NCBI GenBank assembly: GCA_001953115.1
Contig: LSSL01004135.1
Span: 1 to 16,844, forward strand
Length of the DNA: 16,844 nucleotides
Direction: 5' to 3'
DNA from: Smittium mucronatum
Taxonomy: Eukaryota; Kickxellomycota; Harpellomycetes; Harpellales; Legeriomycetaceae
The notes under the pieces are model-generated. The model searched no databases. It was given only the letters and a program-made list of their open reading frames with translations, and was not told where the DNA came from. A program made the position numbers and the translations under genes. Each line of letters starts with the position of its first letter. Position 1 is the first letter of the stretch. Positions 1 through 11,070 of this stretch are shown here, in pieces.

Positions 1-86
1 AGTCTTTTCTATACTTCTTTTTCTTTTTTTCAAATTTTTTTAGTATAGTTTTTAATGACGTTATCTTACAATAAAATTCCGTGATA
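1..86 (+). repeat. Left copy of 86-bp inverted repeat
   Basis: This segment is the reverse complement of 14025-14110 at 79 of 86 positions, with no gaps when aligned by eye. It begins AGTCTTT and ends CCGTGATA. The best conserved core is TAGTATAGTTTTTAATGACG at 41-60. The mismatches cluster in the outer 34 bases, and similarity stops abruptly after base 86. The match starts at the very first base of the window, so the repeat could extend further left. It may be the terminal inverted repeat of a 14.1-kb element or one of two inverted copies of a short dispersed repeat. Confidence 0.85.
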
Positions 87-2361
87 CAAAAAAAAAAAAA
101 GGCGTAAAAAGACACGCTTTGACTAAATAATCATGAAATTAGCTTAACAATTTCAATAATTTTGATCATTTTTTATCTTTTTTAAATATCATTTTACGAT
201 TATTCGCGATTTTTAAAAAACCTCCTTTTTAAGAAAACCCATGTTATATTACTGGACCATTTAAATTTCTCATATTTTTCGCCTCTTAAAAATGATTTTG
301 TGTAATTGTAAAAATGAAAACTTTTTATCATTTAAAATATCTACTATTAATACTGATCATTTTCCCTATGATTTTAAATTTAAGGATTTTTATGGTCCTA
401 AAACCATTAAAATGATTATTTTTTGTAAATATCATATTTTTATTGAATAATATTTCTGGGCTATAATTTAATAACAGAGTTTATATTCGACGTTTTCTCC
501 CTGAAAAAAAAAAGGTTATTGTTTTTAGCACAATTTTTATAATCAAAAAAATACATTTTATCAATAAAACTACTACTTTATTTTTTTAATTTTGAAGACA
601 TAGGTAAGGCTGTTTTTTTTTGAAAAAAAAAAAAACAGATTATTTGAAGCATTTTTTCCATGAATTTTAATGATTTTATAAATAAAAATATATCTATGTT
701 ATATTTCATTATTTAAAAATTCAATATTAATATAAGTTTTTTGTATCTTATATTTTATACGAAGTTCTAATTTTAAATATTCTTTTTAAATTATCTAAAT
801 TATCAGGTGGTATTACATCTTCATTTTATTTTTTTGAAAAAAAAGAAAAGAAACGAAAACTTAAGTTTTGATCATTTCATTTAATCTTTATTGAAAAAAA
901 GGTGAATTTTTTTCTTTATACTGATTAAAAATATATATTAAGCATAAAAATTTATAAATTTAGAAATATATTAACAATTATAGTAATTGAAGATTTTTTT
1001 TTAAATTAAATCTCTCATTTAAAACCATTTTAACAATTTTCAAATTTTATAAAAAGATTAAAACGCAATAAATGAATTTTCTAAATTATCTTTTATCAAC
1101 AGATATCGATTGGCATAAAAAGATGTAATGTGATAAAAAAAAATCTACACACTTTTGAAAAAAAAGCGGATATTTTAAAACAATAAATAAAAATCCACTT
1201 AATTTTAAAGTTAATAGCACAGAATATCAATTTAAAAGTTGATTTCATATAATTTTAAATGTTATTAAATTTACAGCAAGATTATATTTTTCTATATCTG
1301 ACAAAAAATTAAAGCCTTGGAGAAATAATTATATTTTAATGAATTAAAATTAATTGGGCTAATTATTAATCGATTATATAATATGTGGGTATAATAATTT
1401 TCAAACAAGGATTTTTTCATATAAATTTAATTATATATTTTTTTAAAATATATTCTGATTAATTTTTTTATACCAATTTGATTTTTTTTTAGTTTTCACT
1501 TCGTTTTTTTTACTTTTCAAAACATAAATTAAAAATATAGTACCATTTAATATCTAAAATCATATTTCAATTAAAAGTTGTTCTGTATATAACTTTTACT
1601 TTCATAAATCTTTTTTTTATTTCCTCTTCTGTATCAACTTTTCCGTATAACCTTAAAATTTTACAAAACCCCAGAATTTTGAATTATTTAAATCAAATAT
1701 GCTATTATTTAGCAATAATTAATTACTTAAAAAAATAAAAATAAAAACTGATAACAATTTATCAGTCGGTCATTTAAGCTAAATAATATCCAATAAATAG
1801 AAGCTGAAAAAATGTATAATAAATATCAATTAAAATCTTTTAAAGGTGAAAAAAACTGATGAAATCTAGTGGCTAAGTACATACTTTTGCTAAATATTTC
1901 AAAAAATGCGAAAGAAAACACAAATATAGAAAATTATATTGGATAAAGTCAAAAAAAATTCGAAAACAGAATAAATTTATTTTTAAATATTAAAACCTAA
2001 TTATATTTAGTTAAACTGATTTCAAAAATAGTAAAATTGGTTTCAAAAACAGTTTAAAATACTTTATAAGTATTAGATTCTAGATGGTAGATCTTTTGGT
2101 CGAATTGGTAAAATTTAAATTATAATTTTGAAAATTATATAGGAAAATTGTGAAAGATTCATAGGACTCCTATTGGATTTTCATTCAGTTGAATGGAATC
2201 TGAAAAAATAGGCTTATCGTGATATGTAGATTTATTTTACATTTTTATTGCTTCAAAATATATACTATGCTATTTTTCTTTCTATGATCATTTTAGCAAA
2301 TTTATTTTGGTATATTCTAGTCTCATTGTTACCCTTATCAATACCTTAATCTTTCAAATCA

Positions 2362-2365
<4 letters not shown>
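87..2365. other. AT-rich DNA with no recognisable gene
   Basis: Both strands are dense in stops and dominated by runs of A or T. I see no open frame with protein-like composition and no RNA gene. The only structure is the set of T-run/G/A-run foldbacks, the clearest being at 610-638, and the start of the TAGGC(T/A) motif series near 2209. Confidence 0.7.
610..638. repeat. A/T foldback closed by CTG/CAG
   Basis: A run of nine T, one G and thirteen A is bracketed by CTG on the left and CAG on the right, so it can fold into a perfect A:T stem with CTG/CAG pairing at its base. Similar T-run, G, A-run arrangements occur near 828-845, 1153-1165, 3570-3580, 5586-5597 and 7978-7993. This may only reflect the richness in homopolymers, though the repeated choice of G at the centre is noticeable. 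Confidence 0.5.

Positions 2366-2440
<75 letters not shown>
2366..2440. repeat. (ATT)25 microsatellite
   Basis: There are 25 uninterrupted ATT units over 75 bases. One frame reads as an artificial poly-leucine tract and should not be taken as a protein. An array this long without interruptions suggests recent expansion and is likely to differ in length between isolates. Confidence 0.97.
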
Positions 2441-5400
2441 TTATTTTATCACGCTCAAATTGTTCTCAATTAGGTTGAGAATCAAATAATAGGGTATAAA
2501 ATAGAATAAAGTCATTCCATGATATATTTTTTCTATTTTAATTGATAAATTACATGAGCAATTTTCATAAATATGAAAATGATATATCCATAAACTAAAT
2601 TTTAAAATTTTAAGCTGATTACAACTTTTAAAAACTCGTTGCAGTATATTTCATCATAACCTTTTATTTCTTTTTTTTTTTTTAAATTTATAATTAAAAC
2701 TGATGATAGTCCATGAACCATTTTTAAATATTTTTGAGTAACCTTGAACTATTTACACTTGACATGCTGGAAATTTTACACATTATTTGACCATTTAAAA
2801 TAAAATATTAAATACTAAACATAAATCTTTATAGTTTGATAAATTTAAAATTTTCTATTCGCAAAAAAAACATAAATTATAAAAATTAATTGATTTATAT
2901 AATAGGCTAAATTTCAGTATTTTAATATATTTATGCCCTTAAGTCTATTAATTTTATTTTGGAGAGTCTAAATACAAATATTCGGAATTTTTGGCCCTTC
3001 GTAAGTTCTAATTATAATAATATTTACGTTGCTTTCATCAATGAAGATAGAAAACTTACCGGAGCAAAAATATCAAAGGAATTTAGTTACATTAATTACA
3101 CATTTTTATTTATTTATGATTTAATTTATTCGATTCCGCATTAAATGAGCTGAATTGTCTGTAAAAAGCTCCGGATTTTATTTTTCTGTTTATTATCTGC
3201 TAAAAAATGCACAGATTTTATTTAAAATAAATTAGATTGAAAAATTACGTAAAAATGCACAAAATATTTAATTCAAACGATAAAATTATTTATTATACAT
3301 TTCTCTCAAGAATTTTAATTCAATCCAATTTTTTCCTCATATATGTTTAGGGTTGATACTACTATATTTTAACATACTGTACCCTGTAGAGCACTGAGAT
3401 TGGTGCACAATTTCGAGATCATAAAAATATTTTCCTATATCTGCTGATTGAAAGAAATATAATTTTACTGAAAAAATACGTTTTTTATATTTCCACATAG
3501 TTTTGTGATCCCTTACCATCGAAATTTGACTGATTTTTTCACTACCAGATTACTATATTGGATAAGAAATTATTTTTTTTGAAAATTTTTTATTTACGTA
3601 TATAATTAGAGTTTAATGAATAATTTATAAGAATTTATTCAAATTTATGGTGATTTATTACATAATTCTAAGAAATATGCCTAAAAAAATATTTTAATAT
3701 GTCATGTTTTGGTTTTTATAAAACTCAATAATAAAATAATTAGGCTGATGTGTTAATATATATATATATCGACAAAAAAGTAAGAAAAAACTCTTTAGTG
3801 GGCTTATTAGATGTGATTTATCATATTTTTCTAATATATATTATATAAATATGAATTCAAAATGATTGTGATGTTTTTTTTGGTGATTTTGAGCCATATT
3901 GGTTGTGAATATTATTTTAATTGTGTAAAATAAAAGATTTTATATTTATTATTCAATAAAAAATACTATAATATTTTAGGAAAAAAATTCCATTTCTAAA
4001 AAAAAAAAAATTAAATAAAATTTTGAATGTATAGGTTTAGTTTTTTATTAACTATCAGTGTTGGTAAATAAAATGATCCTAATTAAATATATATATTTAG
4101 GCTTAAAAAATAAAAAGAGTTCAATTAAACATTAGCACTAAATTATTAAATATACAGAAAACTTAATACAATGTTTGTATTTAGCATGAGAAACATAGCA
4201 TTTTGTTTTTTGGTTTCTTTTAAAGCTTTAAAAAAATTGCATTATCCAAGAATAAGATAACTCATGTAATCATATGTAAAAAAAAAATACCAAACTATGT
4301 GTGTTAATTTTTATTGGAATATTGATTACACAAAGATAATATTGGATATTTAAAAAATTCCATTGAATAATAATTTACTAATATTGCACAATATTATTAT
4401 TACAAAAAATTACTAATAATTTTAAATATCTAAATTTTTATTATTTGAATATTTTTTGAAAGAATAGGCATCTTTATTAGGCTAAACGAAGAATATTTTT
4501 TTCTATTAATTTTTTTTTGAATTAAATTATTTATATACATTTTTTTGAATAGAAGTTATATTTTAACAATTCGGCATCGACTTTCAAAAATTAGGCTGAA
4601 TAATTTACTTCTAAAATTTAGCTGTTTTTGAAATAATTTTTAGTACTCCCATCTATATTTTACCTATTTTTTAAATTTAATTTAATTATTTTTGAACTCA
4701 CTAGTGAAAAAGTGTAATTGCTTAGAAATTTACACTATAATAAAATTTCACAAATAATTTAAATATTATTTTTTAGGAATAGTAAATATTGCCGAATAAA
4801 TTATCATGAAATATATTTGATAACATGGAAATCTGGACAAAATAAAAACCGGGCTTTCTCGGAAACCAAGAGAAAATTTATGCGAAAAAATCTATGATTC
4901 TACTGAACTGCGAACATGGAAATAATTTTATTGTTTTAAGAAAAAAGATACTATCTTAAATAAATATTTTTTTACTCAATTCAAATACTCAAGAAATGTA
5001 AAATTAATTTCAAAGGCATTGAGTAATTGACACGTTCAAGGATTGTCACATAGTGAATTTTAGATTTTTAGCAGTATGCAATTATAATCAGTCTTTAATC
5101 CAGTCCATATGGTAGGTTAATTAACAATAATCTTAATCCGTGATAGAAAAAGGCAAGGATTTAATCCACCAGCTTCCATTTTTTCACGTTTTTTTTTAAA
5201 ATTATTTAGTAACCATTTTTATATGAGTTTATTGTCTTTCAAAAGAGCATTTTTATAAAAAAAATCACCATAGTAGCCCCCAGATCCAGCCCTAACAGTA
5301 TCCTAAGTTTGATATTGAATCTAATTTCAATCTAATAGTTATATTTAAGTTTTAAAAAGAAGTTATTTAGTCTCAGAATTTTTTTTTTAATAATTGAAAA

Positions 5401-8120
5401 TGTGCTTAATTAGTGACTTTATGTAATATCTGTCATCTATACTATTTTAAAAAAATCTGAGAGGAATATTTTATTTTTAGATTGAATTCTTCAAACATAT
5501 ATCCAGCCATTTTTTATGAAGATACTTTTATTTTAATTATAACAAATTATTTCTTAAAAGAAGTTTTTAATTGTTCCTTTCCCAATTTTTTTTGAAAATT
5601 TTTGAAATTTTTATCTTTATTAAAAAATCCATTACAAGAATCAAAACTATAATTTAAAAAAAGAATATAAAAAAAAAGTACTGCATATCAATTCTGAATT
5701 TGAAATAATAAAAAGGAAATATTTTAACGATAATTCCAATTAAAAATTGTAAAATTTAAAAAAAATAATTAATTAAAATTGAATTAAAACTTGATTGTTA
5801 AAATAAAAAGACTATTATTAATATGAAACAATGGAAAAAAATTACAAAATTATAAAAATTTGGTTATAATAGAAAAAATTTCAATGGCAGAATCTTAAAC
5901 TAAAATAAATTTACAGGTTTTATCTTAAAGCATTAAAAATGTAAAATAAAAACATTTATTGATTCATAGATTTTTTTTTTTGGACATATCAGCTTTTATT
6001 TTTAAATAATAACAATACTTTCATTGAGGGATTAGCTTATTAAATTATACGTAAATATTAAAAGTTGAAATTTTAAAAATATGAAATTAGGATTTAAACG
6101 ATTCGCGAAGGGATACATTTATAAAATATTAGTCAATTTAGACAAGTTTTTTTACGAATAAAACATTTAAAATTAAGATATCTCAAAAAAATATTGTCAA
6201 CTGAAACTAAACTTACATGCATTGAACTTAATAACGGTAAAATATTAATAAATACTTGCGTATAGATTTTTTTTCATAAAATATTAGGCAAAATTGTAAA
6301 TAAAATAAAATTTGTTTTAAAAATAAAATTTTGATATTATTAATATTATACGAGATTTTAGTTGTATTTATAGGAATTTTTATAATTTTACAGTTTATAA
6401 ATAGAATATTTAAATTTTTAATTTACTACTTATTTCTGAATTAGTTCAAATATTAATGTATTTATCTAAATGCAATGTAATTTTAATAATTATAAAATAT
6501 AGATTATACCAAATTATAGTAAGTCTTGTAATAAATATATCCTATGGATATTTTTTTTTCGATAAAATCTATTATATTCAATTGTTTTTTTTTAAAGTAT
6601 TTTATTAATTTATCGAAATTTTCAATTTTTATTTCAAATTTTAAATTAAGAGACTTAAAATTTAAAATAATCCAGTTCTTTATAAAGAATTTTTTATCTT
6701 AAGAATAGATGTGCGCAATACGTTTTTAAAACTTTTTTGAAGCTGAATAGAATTTAAAGTAGTTGATATTTTTTTGTTTAAAGATTTTGAAATATATTTA
6801 AAACTATCAATTAAAATATTAACTGCATATATATTCTAAAATTTGAATAATTATCATGAAGGTAATATTTTAAATGCAAGATATATAATGTCAATATACC
6901 CAATCCTATATTACCAGATATATATCAATATTCAAAAATTTATCCCAATTGTAAGTAAAAACGAACCAAAATCCAACAATATACACTTTTTTTTGTTTTA
7001 AAAAATTTTAAAGATATAAAAAATTAATATATCTAAAAAAAATTACATAAAAAAACAAAAAACAAAAAATATTTAAATTAAAAAAATATTCAAATTTTTA
7101 TTTTAATATTTTACTGATGAATTTATGTTTTTAATTAACAGAATATTCAAAGAAAATAATCAAATAGAAAAAAATAGGCAATTATACTCATTAAAAAAAC
7201 TAAATTTTTACAATTTTTACAATTTTAACTAATATCTAAATTAACATAATATGTTTAGAATTGTGAATCAATATAATAATTTTAATATTGATAAATTTAA
7301 AAAAGTTAGTTTTAAATTTGTAAAATTAATTACTGATTGGAGACTATGAAGTGATATGATTGAATATATATTTTTGATTTATAATTTTAATAGAGTTTTC
7401 AAATAACGCGTGGGAAATGTAGATGTAATTAAAATCTTGTCGCTTTTTTATTACGTTTTTTTTATAAAAATTATTATTAAAATGGCTTTAGTTATATTGT
7501 TTTTGAAGTTGATTTTTATTCAAAGCCCATTGAAAGTTATTATTGGTGATTTTTTTCAAATACATATTTATAGAATCATTTCATATATAAATTAAAATAT
7601 TGCTTTTTTCTGATTAAATAATATTCAGCGAGAAGAAATATATTATTAGAGTAATATTTAAATGATTTATTTTTATTTAATGTAAGTATCAAAAATAACA
7701 ATAAGAGCATGATATCTCAAAATTGCAAATAATTTCTTATAAATTTTTTAGAATGTATTTAAAAAAGAGGTTTTTTTTATTTTAGAAGCTTTTCAAGTAA
7801 TAAATCCAGGAAACCAGAGAAAATTTCATTTAGTTCGTAGTTTATACTTTATTAAATTTTAATACAAGATAATAACTTCAAAAGCATATATTAAAAAGTG
7901 TATTTATGATCCAGTTTTTTTAAAAGAAATTTTTCTAGAGCTAAAATATATTAAATTGTATCACATTTTTTCTTTTACTTTTTTTGAAAAAAGAAGTTTA
8001 TGCTTATATTGTATGTGTAGGGGTTTATAGTTTTGAAAAATATTTTTTATCAAGAAAAAAAGGCTGTAAACCTAGTATAAGTTCTATAAAAAATACAATT
8101 TATAGGGATAAGAAGATGTG
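2441..8120. other. AT-rich DNA, no confident gene
   Basis: About 5.7 kb of A/T-run DNA. Two places are slightly less AT-rich. The first, near 2950-3520, holds two frames of about 60 codons: one on the plus strand (2959-3144) and one on the minus strand starting at an ATG (3337-3519). The second, near 5020-5310, has no open frame. No RNA gene, long repeat or gene-sized frame is seen elsewhere in the stretch. It could be intergenic DNA, a heterochromatic block or the interior of a decayed element. Confidence 0.6.
3337..3519 (-). CDS. Possible small ORF, unidentified
   Basis: A 60-residue frame begins with a genuine ATG at 3519 and ends at 3337. The peptide has mixed composition (start MVRDHKTMWKYKKR, middle FFQSADIGKYFYDLE) and is not the usual K/N/F/I-only product of AT-rich noise. 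I do not recognise a family. There are no neighbours to give context. It may be an exon of a larger gene, a relic of one, or chance. Confidence 0.15.
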   Translation of the reverse strand: MVRDHKTMWKYKKRIFSVKLYFFQSADIGKYFYDLEIVHQSQCSTGYSMLKYSSINPKHI

Positions 8121-8157
8121 TGTGGGGAGGAGGGGGGGGGGGTTGATAATAAAGGGG
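8121..8157 (+). other. Isolated G-rich patch, possible G-quadruplex
   Basis: The patch has GGGG at 8124-8127, GG at 8129-8130, an uninterrupted run of 11 G at 8132-8142 and GGGG at 8154-8157. It sits in DNA where G runs longer than three are almost absent. Several G tracts within 34 bases could form a G-quadruplex on the plus strand. A 65-codon frame across it (7984-8181) starts at a TTG and gives a lysine/glycine-rich string that I do not accept as a gene. Confidence 0.6.
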
Positions 8158-9688
8158 AAAATAAAAGTAGTAGTGTCATAGTTAGAGGAAGAACGTTTTT
8201 TTAGGGCAATTATTGATTTTTTTTTAAAAAACTATTTTATTATTTAATAATGGAATGAATCAAAAAAAGACAAAAAAAATCTTCTGTTATGTCAATTAAA
8301 TAAAGAATGAACATCATTAACGTAATTGATTATTTAAATCTTGATAGTCATATTTAAAAAATATATTTTTACCTTCTTGGTGGGATTTTTACTGATAAAA
8401 CAAAATTCTAATAATATAAGTCTTTTTGTAACGATTTTAGAATTTAATATACGTTAGAATTTACAACTAATTCTCCAAAACCATTTATTCAATTACCAAG
8501 GTTTTAATTTAAAAAATCATTTTTTTTTTTATGAATTATCTTACTCATAGCTTGTTTCTCGGCTCAAATTTTATTTACTATGATATTTATTTGAAATTAT
8601 TGTGGTATACATATATTAAGATTTTTTCTTTTTAACTTTTAGGATTTTATTGATGAATGTGTAATTGTAAAATGTACTTGTAAAAATAAAATAAGAATAG
8701 GGAAGATTTAGACAGAAAAGTCAATAGCTTTCTTATAATGAGATCTCCCGCAGTGATGGTTTTTTTTTATAAAATAAGAGAAACCATGATTTTTGTAGTA
8801 TATGAATGGATACAAATATAGATAATCTTCGAGTATATAAGATGATTAATGGGCAAAATTAACTGTGGTTCAACTGTTTGAAAAACATTTTCTACTGTGT
8901 ATAAATCTATTCGAACTAGTCAAAGTATAAAATATTGCAATATTATAAGAGACTTACGCAGAATATATATATATATATATATTTGAGATGTGTTTTAGAG
9001 TGCCTATTTTTAAATAATAAGAGCAATCACAATTTAATTTTACTATTAAGATATAGAAGGAACGAAATTATTCTCGTTGAAAGGATATTTTTCTTTTATG
9101 AAAATATAATCATACGCATTTACCTGAATTTCGGAACTCTATTGTTTCAGGACGCAATTATCCATAACTGGTGTGACATAGATCACTACATGTCAACTTC
9201 ACCATTCTATAGGAAAAAAAGTACACTCCAATTATAGATCATATATTGCGGGGCACTTTAATAGTCGATAATGTTAAATATTTTGCACTATACAAAATTA
9301 ATTTCGCTTTTTGGTGATATTATCATCTGCAAATTTTGTTTTTTCACTAGCTTGGGACAATTGAATAACTAATTAAATGATAAATGAGCTAGAACTTCAA
9401 AGAAAAACTAATCCTCAGGTGAAAACATGAGCGCTAAATAATTTTTTTGGGTCTAGGATGATCAGCTATTTTATGTTTTTTAGTAATGACTATGCCCATT
9501 GAAGAAATATTGTTCATTATATTTAAGGCTTATCAGTATTGAAATATACAGGGGAAGGCCTTGGAGAAATTTCATAAAAGAAAAGAGCTAAAATTTTTTG
9601 ATAACTGGGTGATTGAAATTCGAAAAACAAAAGGCATAAAAAAAAGGACACTACTACTTGTAATAAATTCGTGATTTTAGAAAGAGGT
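8158..9688. other. AT-rich DNA with a mildly GC-enriched patch
   Basis: The stretch is mostly A/T runs. At about 9050-9240 the composition improves. On the plus strand there is an acceptor-like TTGTTTCAG ending at 9151, followed by about 28 open codons beginning DAIIHNWCDIDHYM up to a TAG near 9234. On the minus strand the same patch has a donor-like CAG|GTAAAT. Neither gives a complete gene model. It may be a relic or an isolated exon. The rest holds only an (AT)10 run at 8963-8982. Confidence 0.4.
8963..8982. repeat. (AT)10 microsatellite
   Basis: Twenty bases of perfect AT dinucleotide repeat. In one frame it gives an alternating Tyr-Ile string inside a spurious 100-codon frame. Confidence 0.9.
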
Positions 9689-9714
9689 AGAAAAAAAGGA
9701 GAGAGAGAGGGAGA
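9689..9714 (+). other. 26-base pure purine tract
   Basis: An uninterrupted purine run containing GGAGAGAGAGAGGGAGA lies about 200 bp beyond the stop codon of the HAPSTR1-like gene, so it is a polypyrimidine tract in that gene's transcription direction. It could lie in the 3' untranslated region or mark the transcription end, but nothing in the sequence decides this. The minus-strand frame across it (9523-9726) is rich in Ser, Pro and Phe because of this composition and is not accepted as a gene. Confidence 0.5.
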
Positions 9715-9917
9715 TCGAGGGACCAAGGAGCGGCGTTTAGAGGAGAAAATAAAGACATTTTATATGCGAATGGGGAATGATTAAATTACTCTTGAATCTA
9801 AATAACTAATAAGAGATAAAAATTATGTCTAGAGAAATAATAATAAATGAAAACAACAATATTTAAGGATGCAACGATGAGATACCAGATAATGGATTAG
9901 CAGAAGGATAAAGGTAG

Positions 9918-9923
9918 TTTATT
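9918..9923 (-). promoter_or_regulatory. AATAAA overlapping the stop codon
   Basis: On the minus strand the end of the HAPSTR1-like gene reads GAATAAAC, so the TAA stop at 9921-9919 lies inside a canonical AATAAA hexamer. It may serve as a polyadenylation signal, but AATAAA is frequent by chance in such AT-rich DNA and other copies lie downstream. Confidence 0.25.
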
Positions 9924-10915
9924 CATTGATATCCATTTCTTCTAGACGGTGGACTTTTTTGAAAGGGGGTTCAGAGGGTTGGAGCGACCAAGAATTTCTT
10001 CCAAACAGAGGTTGATGAAAACCATCTTTGGATTCGAAGGTATCATTAAAGGAACTAAAGTGAAAAGGATCATTGTTGGGATGATTTTCTCGACGCTTAG
10101 TCCCTATACCACTAGAATTGGATATATGGGCGTCAAGGATGACATCGTTTTTTCGAGAAGAGAGTTCAGAAGAAATCAAAAGATCCGAGTTATTATGAGA
10201 GTCCTAAAAATAAAGACAGTATATACATTAAAGAACTGAAGCGAAAAAGAAAAAAAGAGAAGAGCCAAACCTTTTTATCGGGTAATTTACAGATCCGGTT
10301 GGAAAATTGGGGGTTGAGAATCGGATTGGAGTTGGAAATAGAATGTGGAGAAGGAAGTCTGAAATTGAAAGTGTTTGTGGGTTGGGTAATCTTGGCTAAA
10401 TCATCAGAATCAATCTTATGATCAGCGAAAGAGGGGCTATTTTGATTAGAGGGAACGGAATCGACTTTAGGTTTTGTGAGAGATAGGCTGTCTAATTTGG
10501 AATCAAATGAATGGAGAGAGGGTTGTGGGCTAGCAGGGGAGGGTGCTGAGAGCGAATCCAAATCCAGATTGTTTTTTTTCGAGGCAAGGACAACAAAAAG
10601 TGAGAGATCGGTGTCTTTAAACCAAGTATTACCCTGGTTGTCTCTGAATTTTTTAGGAGTGAGGTTAGGAAGGGAATCGAAATCTTGAGAATGTATTGAA
10701 TCAGATAAAATTTGATCGCTATTAAATAGCTGGGATATGGAAAGCTTCTCGATGTTGAAATGATTAATGATGTCGACTAGACATTGATGATACCCAGATT
10801 TAAAGCCGTTAGAGGCAGCTTCGTTGGCCTCTTTGTAAAGGGAAGTTACGGCGGATGCAGCAGCGCGAAACGCGGCAGGTAGAGAGCTGTTATCGAATTG
10901 CCCGGGGCCAAGCAT
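9919..10915 (-). CDS. HAPSTR1/C16orf72 (UPF0472, TAPR1-like) family protein, two exons
   Basis: The exons are 10915-10271 (215 codons) and 10203-9919 (94 codons plus TAA), joined across a 67-nt phase-0 intron to give 309 residues; human HAPSTR1 is about 275. The ATG at 10915 is the first after an in-frame TAA seven codons upstream. Residues about 14-53 carry the family signature: FRAAASAVTSLYKEA, then GFKSGYHQCL and a hydrophobic helix ending NHF, matching the FQNAATAVTNLYKES and GYQ segments of the human protein. Residues about 120-212 are Ser/Pro/Asn-rich and probably disordered. The C-terminus has basic patches (KRRE, FKKVHR) as in the family, possibly nuclear signals. Animal HAPSTR1 is a nuclear oligomer that binds the HUWE1 ubiquitin ligase and tunes stress responses; the same role here is inferred. 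Codon use is far less AT-biased than the flanks and there is no internal stop, so the gene looks intact and under selection. Confidence 0.88.
10204..10270 (-). other. 67-nt phase-0 intron of the HAPSTR1-like gene
   Basis: The donor is AAG|GTTTGG and the acceptor is TTTTTAG|GAC, with a pyrimidine-rich start and a T-rich end. Reading straight through gives a hydrophobic tail and a stop at about 10193. In the frame of exon 2 the acceptor TAG is itself an in-frame stop, so exon 2 can only be entered by splicing at or after this site. The spliced C-terminus (KRRE, KKVHR, acidic end) resembles the family's. The donor differs from the common GTAAGT/GTATGT form, which lowers certainty on the exact 5' site. 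Confidence 0.8.
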
Positions 10916-11070
10916 ATTATATAGAAGCGCTGTTTATGCTGATTTTTTTTTTTTAGAAATTTTTATGAGGGTCGAACAATAAGCTGTAGTATTATCTTTT
11001 AGCTGTATTGACAAGGCGAGAAAACTTTTATGGAGCTTTTTATTTAATTTTTAGTCACAAGCAGCCGTAA
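10916..11070. promoter_or_regulatory. Divergent intergenic region with probable shared promoter
   Basis: The 155 bases separate the ATG of the HAPSTR1-like gene (minus) from the proposed ATG of a small gene (plus). The segment contains a T12 run at about 10942-10953 and TTTTAG strings at 10997-11002 and 11049-11054. There is no clear TATA box pair. The role is inferred from position only and fails if the small gene is not real. Confidence 0.3.

Larger units (their letters stand above)
2209..4598 (+). repeat. Cluster of strand-biased TAGGC(T/A) motifs
   Basis: The hexamer TAGGCT or TAGGCA occurs at 2209, 2903, 3741, 4098, 4465, 4478 and 4592, with further copies near 6285 and 7175. Six of these read TAGGCT followed by A, G or T and then A. 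The reverse complement appears only about once in the same stretch (near 3679). In DNA this poor in G and C, a motif with GGC should be rare. Its function is unknown. Confidence 0.5.

Noticed and set aside
2307..2489. 60-codon plus-strand frame with a long poly-leucine tract
   Set aside because: It is produced by the ATT microsatellite (TTA codons) and has no non-repeat protein content.
2959..3144. 61-codon plus frame with a stretch (NEDRKLTGAKISKEF) faintly like a Tc-type helix-turn-helix
   Set aside because: It starts at TTG, has no other transposase motifs before or after it, and the likeness is too short to support a call.
7410..7595. 61-codon plus frame of hydrophobic residues
   Set aside because: It starts at GTG, is almost all Ile, Lys, Phe and Leu, and matches the expectation for AT-rich noise.
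7984..8181. 65-codon plus frame across the G run
   Set aside because: It starts at TTG, is driven by homopolymers and shows no domain.
8935..9237. 100-codon plus frame, the longest outside the confident gene
   Set aside because: It starts at TTG, includes the (AT)10 repeat and T-rich DNA, and only its last 28 codons look protein-like, after an acceptor-like site.
9523..9726. 67-codon minus frame downstream of the HAPSTR1-like gene
   Set aside because: Its Ser/Pro/Phe-rich product follows from the purine tract on the other strand, and no family is recognised.
9949..10239. 96-codon plus frame opposite exon 2 of the HAPSTR1-like gene
   Set aside because: It is an antisense shadow of coding DNA and crosses the intron.
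10476..10688. 70-codon plus frame opposite exon 1 of the HAPSTR1-like gene
   Set aside because: It is an antisense shadow of the Ser/Pro-rich coding region.
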